DNA from: an uncultured bacterium
GTDB taxonomy: Bacteria > Bacillota > Clostridia > Lachnospirales > Lachnospiraceae
Direction: 5' to 3'
Length of the DNA stretch: 24,132 bases
Assembly: GCA_905215775.1 (NCBI GenBank)
Contig: CAJMRM010000047.1
Span: 1-24,132, forward strand
Positions 20,304 through 24,132 of this stretch are shown piece after piece. The notes beneath the pieces were generated by a model. That model was not told the origin of the DNA, made no database searches, and was given only the letters and a program-made list of their open reading frames with translations. Each line of letters starts with the position of its first letter. Position 1 is the first letter of the stretch. The position numbers and the translations under genes are program-made.

Positions 20304-20732
20304 ATGGTTAAGATATCGAAGGAAGAGACAGGAAAGAAAATACGCAGACTTCTGGCTGAGAGCGGGATCACAGTCCGGGATGTACAGGAGGAATTGGAGC
20401 TGGACAGCCCTCAGTCCGTCTATAAATGGCTGAAGGGAAAGACGCTGCCTTCTCTGGACAATCTTCTGATTCTGGGGAGTATGCTGGATCTTCCGGTGGA
20501 ACAGCTTCTTGTGCTGGAGGGAGAGGAGGATGCGGAAATTATAGAGAGGAGAAAAAGGTGGGTAAAGAAGCGTCCGCGGATCTTATGTGCGTATGTACTT
20601 AGGACGCATAAAAATCTGGAGCGGATCCAGATGATACTGGGCGATACCCGGACCGACTGGAAGCCGGAGCGGCACAGAGGAATCTGGAAGGAGGCTCCGG
20701 AACCAGAAAACGGCGGGAAGGAATTTCATTAA
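20304..20732 (+). CDS. XRE-family helix-turn-helix regulator
   Basis: 142 aa. Residues about 5-65 form a Cro/C1-type helix-turn-helix: TGKKIRRLLAESGITVRDVQ, then the recognition helix region SPQSVYKWLKGKTLPSLDNL, then LLILGSMLDLPVEQLL. The basic C-terminal part (KRWVKKRPRILCAYVLRTHKN onward) has no recognised domain. The ribosome site is weak (AGGTGATGGG). The palindrome at 20218 suggests autoregulation. Its stop codon overlaps the stop of the convergent XRE gene (shared TTAA at 20729-20732). Neighbours give no clear target pathway. Confidence 0.85.
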   Translation: MVKISKEETGKKIRRLLAESGITVRDVQEELELDSPQSVYKWLKGKTLPSLDNLLILGSMLDLPVEQLLVLEGEEDAEIIERRKRWVKKRPRILCAYVLRTHKNLERIQMILGDTRTDWKPERHRGIWKEAPEPENGGKEFH

Positions 20733-20971
20733 TCCAGAAGCTCCGCATAGGTAACGTTTAGGACCTTGGCCAGTGCCTTCAGCTCGATGTCTGTTATAAA
20801 ACGTTTGCCGCTTTCCATTCTCTGGATCGCGTTTTTATCAACGTCAAGGCCTTGTACCTGGAGCATATCTGCCAGCTTCCTCTGGGAAACGTTTTTCATC
20901 TCCAGACGGAATTTTCTTATCTTTTGTCCGCATATATTGTTTAGTCCGTGTTCTGATTTGTTTTTGTACAT
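20729..20971 (-). CDS. Small XRE-family helix-turn-helix regulator
   Basis: 80 aa, essentially only an XRE domain: CGQKIRKFRLEMKNVSQRKL, ADMLQVQGLDVDKNAIQRME, SGKRFITDIELKALAKVLNV. This variant, with a long loop between helices 2 and 3 (QGLDVDKNAIQR), is a common small regulator in clostridia. GGGGAG eight bases before the ATG fixes the start. The palindrome ACTGA-TTG-TCAGT (20995-21007) 24 bases upstream is a candidate operator shared with the divergent gene at 21095. It converges on, and overlaps by its stop codon, the other XRE gene, so transcripts of the two could interfere. Confidence 0.88.
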   Translation of the reverse strand: MYKNKSEHGLNNICGQKIRKFRLEMKNVSQRKLADMLQVQGLDVDKNAIQRMESGKRFITDIELKALAKVLNVTYAELLD

Positions 20972-20994
20972 TGCTTTCTCCCCTCAAGACATTC

Positions 20995-21028
20995 ACTGAT
21001 TGTCAGTAAGATAAATATATGTTAAGAT
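20995..21028 (+). promoter_or_regulatory. Divergent control region: promoter with overlapping palindrome
   Basis: TTGTCA (21000-21005), 17 bases, TAAGAT (21023-21028) is a good promoter for the gene at 21095. The 5-3-5 palindrome ACTGA-TTG-TCAGT (20995-21007) covers its -35 and lies between the two divergent genes, so the small XRE protein could repress both. Confidence 0.5.
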
Positions 21029-21094
21029 GGACCGGGAGATGACATTTACTAGATGTCGAAAATGGATTTTATTGAAAGAAAGAGGGGTTCAGTC

Positions 21095-21520
21095 ATGAAT
21101 TATAAGGAACTGGCAGAAAAAGCCCGTGAAATAAAAGCCGATGGAGAGCGATTTCTTGCACGATATGAAAACGAGATCGTAGATTTTTTGAGAGCGGATG
21201 CAGAGGGCGCGGAGGACCGTCTGCAGAAAGAGATCGTATTTGAATTCCTGGACAACCTCCATGGAATGTGCCATATGGCGGAGTATATGGAGCAGGAGGT
21301 GATAAAGGAAGGGATTCTGGGAGTGGACGCCCGGGGGGAGGTAACCTTGGACGGAGAGGTACTGCCCTTGATGACCGAGGTAGAGGTAAAGCTGTATGAT
21401 AAGGAAGAAAAACAGGAGATCTGGACCAGGACCTATGTGGCCGGAGCAAAGAAGCGGTATCTGGTGGGAGTTGACCGGACTTGTCCGTTAAACGGGATCC
21501 GGGCACGCATGCGCGGATAA
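21095..21520 (+). CDS. DUF5348-like protein of unknown function
   Basis: 141 aa. The N-terminal half is helical and acidic (ELAEKAREIKADGERFLARY, EFLDNLHGMCHMAEYMEQEV). The C-terminal half has the layout I associate with DUF5348: a Gly-rich beta start with 'VTLDGEVLP', then 'EVEVKLYDKEEKQEIWTRTY', 'RYLVGVDRT', and an ending 'LNGIRARMRG'. DUF5348 proteins are small, often plasmid- or element-associated, and have no established activity. The start at 21095 has AGAGGGG seven bases upstream; the longer frame from 21053 is less likely. It follows an XRE-controlled promoter and precedes the Rieske flavoprotein by 32 bases, so the two may be one transcript. Confidence 0.7.
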   Translation: MNYKELAEKAREIKADGERFLARYENEIVDFLRADAEGAEDRLQKEIVFEFLDNLHGMCHMAEYMEQEVIKEGILGVDARGEVTLDGEVLPLMTEVEVKLYDKEEKQEIWTRTYVAGAKKRYLVGVDRTCPLNGIRARMRG

Positions 21521-21552
21521 AAAAGGGGAATAATAGGACCAGAGGTGATGAA

Positions 21553-22890
21553 ATGAGATCGATCTGGTCCATAGATGACGTACAGAAGCAAGAGAAACGG
21601 GAATCTCTTCCTGAGCATATCCCTGTGGCTGTGATCGGGGGAGGCATGGCAGGAATCCTTTGCGCATGGTTCCTTATGGAAAGCGGTGTGGATACCGTGG
21701 TCCTGGAGGCGGAAACGATTGGAAGCGGGCAGACGGGGAGGACAACAGCTAAAATCACATCCCAGCATGGACGGATTTACAGCAGACTGGCAGAAACTTT
21801 GGGAATGGAGACTGCCATCCGGTATGCCCATGCCAGCCAGGCAGCCATTGATCAGTATGAGAAACTTATAAATTCTGAAGGAATCCAGTGTGGGTTCCAA
21901 AGGCTTCCCTCTTATTTGTATACAGAATGTGAGGAGGGAATGAAAAAACTGGAGCAGGAGCGTTCCGCCGCTGTAAGAGCTGGAATCCCAGCGTCTATTG
22001 TATTCGATACCGGCCTTCCGTTTCCGGTGAAGATGGCTCTAAGGTATGAGAACCAGGCCCAGTTTGATCCCATTGCCTTTTTATACGGTCTGTCGGATTC
22101 TTTAAAGATCTGCCAGCATACCAGAGTCCTGCAGGTGAAGGGCCATGAGATCCGGACGAGCCGGGGAATCGTAAAAGCGGAGCACATTGTTTTTGCGGCT
22201 CATTTTCCGTTTCCACGCTGGCCGGGCTTTTATTCATCCAGGATGCACCAGGAACGGAGCTATGTGCTGGCTCTGGAAACAGAGAAATGGAATCTTGGGG
22301 GAATGTATTATGGGATTGATCCGGATGGCCTGTCTTTCCGGAATGCCGGTGAGCTGGTCCTTATGGGAGGCATGGGACACAGGACAGGAGAAGGAGCGGC
22401 TTTGGATCCCTATGGAACCCTGGAAAAAAGGGCTGGATCCATCTGGAAAGAGTTCCGGATCCGGGCTTCCTGGTCGGCCCAGGACTGTATGACCTTGGAT
22501 TCACTCCCTTATATCGGCGTTTTTTCAAGGCGCCGCCCGTACTGGCTTGTGGCCACAGGATTTGGAAAATGGGGAATGACCAATTCAATGGCTGCCGCCA
22601 TGGCGATCCGTGATGCTGTTACGGGGCGCAGTATGGCAGAATGGGACCTTTTTTCACCCCAGAGAAAAACTTTTTCGGCTTCATATAAAAATTTCCTAAA
22701 GGAAACAGGCCATTCGATGAAAAATCTGATCGCTCCGGGAGGCCCGAGATGCCCCCATATGGGATGCCGTCTCCAATGGAATCCGGCAGAGAGAACCTGG
22801 GATTGCCCCTGCCATGGGTCCCGATTTCGTGAGAATGGGGAGCTTCTGGATGGCCCCTCGAAAAAGGACATAAAAAATCCCGGCTGCTAA
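21553..22890 (+). CDS. FAD-dependent oxidoreductase with C-terminal Rieske [2Fe-2S] domain
   Basis: 445 aa. N-terminal FAD site: VAVIGGGMAGILCAWFLMES (GxGxxG-type) and a following Glu in VLEAE, then the DAO/glycine-oxidase-like substrate domain. A GFGKWGMTNSMAAAMAIRDA segment near 340-360 closes the flavin domain. The C-terminal Rieske motifs are CPHMGC (from residue 400) and CPCHGS (from 418), i.e. the two Cys and two His ligands, ending in GELLDGPSKK. Proteins of this DAO-Rieske design are widespread in Firmicutes; the substrate is unknown and they are often linked to redox stress. The start at 21553 has AGAGGTGA six bases upstream; the frame is open further up. The last codons overlap the terminator of the convergent flavin reductase-rubredoxin gene. 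Confidence 0.9.
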   Translation: MRSIWSIDDVQKQEKRESLPEHIPVAVIGGGMAGILCAWFLMESGVDTVVLEAETIGSGQTGRTTAKITSQHGRIYSRLAETLGMETAIRYAHASQAAIDQYEKLINSEGIQCGFQRLPSYLYTECEEGMKKLEQERSAAVRAGIPASIVFDTGLPFPVKMALRYENQAQFDPIAFLYGLSDSLKICQHTRVLQVKGHEIRTSRGIVKAEHIVFAAHFPFPRWPGFYSSRMHQERSYVLALETEKWNLGGMYYGIDPDGLSFRNAGELVLMGGMGHRTGEGAALDPYGTLEKRAGSIWKEFRIRASWSAQDCMTLDSLPYIGVFSRRRPYWLVATGFGKWGMTNSMAAAMAIRDAVTGRSMAEWDLFSPQRKTFSASYKNFLKETGHSMKNLIAPGGPRCPHMGCRLQWNPAERTWDCPCHGSRFRENGELLDGPSKKDIKNPGC

Positions 22891-22903
22891 AAATACAGCC
22901 GGG
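22872..22903 (-). terminator. Terminator of the flavin reductase-rubredoxin operon
   Basis: Read minus, CCCGGCTG (22903-22896) pairs with CAGCCGGG (22886-22879) and is followed by ATTTTTT (22878-22872). It lies partly inside the end of the Rieske gene and about 80 bases past the stop codon of the gene it serves. Confidence 0.75.
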
Positions 22904-22984
22904 AAATATGGAATTGAAATTGTTTTACGAAAGTTCCGATGCTTCAGCCTTCTGGACATTCCGGAAGGAAAACGTAAGAAGGGA

Positions 22985-23629
22985 TCAGCGTTCCTGCTTT
23001 TTAAATACAGATTTAGGTTGTTTGCAGATCGGGCATTTCCAGTCGTCTGGGAGATCCTCAAAGGGAGTTTCTCCCTCATATACATATCCGCATACAGAGC
23101 AGACATAGGCTGTCTTTGGGGCGGTTTCTTCTTCCTTCAGATAAGTAGGGGCATTTTTTGGACTCTTTCCCTTAACCACTGTATGATAATAGGAATAGGT
23201 CATTGCCGGTGCGCTCTCCAGGGTATCGGCATCCAGGACTTTTCCAAGGAAAACCGTATGGCTGTCGGTTTCCATTTTGTTTACAACCTGGCATACGATA
23301 TAAGCGCATGCATCCTCGATCAATGGAAGTCCATCGGCAGTCTTATAGGAAACAGAATCAAATTTATTGACGTTTTTCCCGGACTGGAATCCAAAGGTTC
23401 CAATGATTCCTGGATCTGTGGTTTCAGACAGAATGGAAATGGCGAACTTTCCTGTTTTTTCAATGCAGGAATTTGTATAGTTGTCATGATTGATGCTGAT
23501 GGCAATGGAAGCCGGATCAGACGTGATCTGCATAGCGCTGTTGGCAATGCAGCCCGTAGGCCGGCTGTCGTCCAGCGTAGAGATCAGATAGACACCATAG
23601 GAAAGTTTTCGGAATGCGGATTTGTTCAT
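22985..23629 (-). CDS. Flavin reductase-rubredoxin fusion (high-molecular-weight rubredoxin)
   Basis: 214 aa. Residues 1-160 are a flavin-reductase-like FMN-binding domain (KLSYGVYLISTLDDSRPTGC, NSAMQITSDPASIAISINHD, FGFQSGKNVNKF). The C-terminus is a rubredoxin (YVCSVCGYVYEG ... PDDWKCPICK), binding one iron by four Cys. This is the high-molecular-weight rubredoxin design, an NAD(P)H-driven electron donor for flavodiiron oxygen reductases. It shares its whole layout and several segments with the C-terminal half of the fusion at 8536-10329, so the two are paralogous modules. AGGAGG lies eight bases before the ATG. It follows the DUF1836 gene by 34 bases on the same strand, probably the same transcript. 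Confidence 0.92.
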   Translation of the reverse strand: MNKSAFRKLSYGVYLISTLDDSRPTGCIANSAMQITSDPASIAISINHDNYTNSCIEKTGKFAISILSETTDPGIIGTFGFQSGKNVNKFDSVSYKTADGLPLIEDACAYIVCQVVNKMETDSHTVFLGKVLDADTLESAPAMTYSYYHTVVKGKSPKNAPTYLKEEETAPKTAYVCSVCGYVYEGETPFEDLPDDWKCPICKQPKSVFKKQER

Positions 23630-23663
23630 ACTAAGTCCTCCTGTGATTGCTTAAAGTTTGCAG

Positions 23664-24132
23664 TTATTTCTTTTTCTTTGGCGGATACTCTTCCCGGAGC
23701 TCGTCGGCAAGGCGTTCGATCATCTGTTTTTTCAGGTAGACATCGAATGCAAGCTCACAGATGAAGGAAAAAAGCTGAAGCGCATCCCGCTCGCCGGGGT
23801 CTTCCACGTTGGAAAAGGTATTTTTTGCTGTATCGAATTTGGCTTTTACGTCCTCCTTCAGTTGGTCCATCTGGCTGTGTTCCATGGTAAATACTTCTGT
23901 ATATACCTGGGACAAAGGAAGGGGGGATTCTCCAAAGTGGTGCTCTGTGATATAGGATAGGATCGCTTCAATGTCGTTAAAATTCAGCAGATTTTTGAAA
24001 TAATAAATAAATACCAGAAGCAGGATATGATCCTGGGTATATTTTTTTCGTACCGGGGAAGGGAGCAGATTGTTTTTTGCGTAATTATTGATCATCGTCT
24101 TGGTGAGCACCTTATCCTCCGGGTACCGTTTC
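23664..24132 (-). CDS. DUF1836 family protein (5' end beyond the window)
   Basis: At least 156 residues are visible. The frame stays open past a GTG at 24110 to the edge, where it reads KRYPEDKVLTKTMINNYAKN; this matches the interior of DUF1836 proteins, so the real start is outside. The rest is helical (LLLVFIYYFKNLLNFNDIEA, ... QMDQLKEDVKAKFD ...) and ends in a Lys-rich tail, EYPPKKKK. DUF1836 proteins are Firmicute-specific and carry a MerR-like N-terminal helix-turn-helix (the TMINNY segment lies in it), so a regulatory role is plausible but unproven. It precedes the flavin reductase-rubredoxin gene on the same strand with a 34-bp gap. Confidence 0.82.
   Translation of the reverse strand, partial: KRYPEDKVLTKTMINNYAKNNLLPSPVRKKYTQDHILLLVFIYYFKNLLNFNDIEAILSYITEHHFGESPLPLSQVYTEVFTMEHSQMDQLKEDVKAKFDTAKNTFSNVEDPGERDALQLFSFICELAFDVYLKKQMIERLADELREEYPPKKKK

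Overview
The window looks like chromosome of an anaerobic Firmicute, most likely a Lachnospiraceae/clostridial gut bacterium. The reasons are strong AGGAGG ribosome sites, moderately high GC coding DNA with AT-rich promoters, a TPP-riboswitch thiC-thiW pair, a pyrophosphate-type phosphofructokinase, oxygen-defence flavodiiron and rubredoxin proteins, and wall proteins with Trp/Tyr-rich cell-wall-binding repeats. The assignment comes from family content only. No tRNA, rRNA, IS element, CRISPR array or phage gene was seen.

Layout. (1) 1-1245, minus strand: the N-terminus of a metal P-type ATPase with five His/Cys-rich repeats and an ArsR/SmtB-like operator in front, then a TetR regulator. (2) 1429-6433, plus strand: an MMPL/RND exporter translationally coupled to a large secreted coiled-coil protein, divergent from the TetR; then a short gene remnant and a YccF membrane protein. 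(3) 6609-8141, minus strand: an AbgT-type transporter. (4) 8536-10329: a flavodiiron protein fused to flavin reductase and rubredoxin. (5) 10345-12452: promoter, TPP riboswitch with terminator, thiC and thiW. (6) 12515-15969: two convergent exported proteins with cell-wall-binding repeats, the first a large Ig-like protein preceded by a possibly structured leader.

(7) 16147-18512, plus strand: an M20 metallopeptidase, a small unknown protein and a Nudix hydrolase. (8) 18571-19806, minus strand: 6-phosphofructokinase. (9) 19807-20303: a gene-free stretch with a divergent promoter pair and an orphan terminator that could delimit a small RNA. (10) 20304-21520: two convergent XRE regulators, each with a palindrome at its promoter side, and a small DUF5348-like protein. 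(11) 21553-24132: an FAD oxidoreductase with a C-terminal Rieske domain, convergent with a flavin reductase-rubredoxin protein that lies downstream of a DUF1836 gene running off the window.

Functional threads. Metal export (P-type ATPase), envelope export (MMPL plus secreted partner) and wall-anchored proteins suggest an envelope and stress interface. The flavodiiron fusion, the stand-alone flavin reductase-rubredoxin and the Rieske flavoprotein are redox proteins typical of anaerobes coping with oxygen. ThiC makes the pyrimidine half of thiamine while ThiW imports the thiazole half, both under the riboswitch. I see no clear defence or otherwise unprecedented system. The most open items are the small-RNA candidate at 19963-20068, the leader at 12566-12646, the repeat-expanded metal-binding N-terminus and the operator palindromes.
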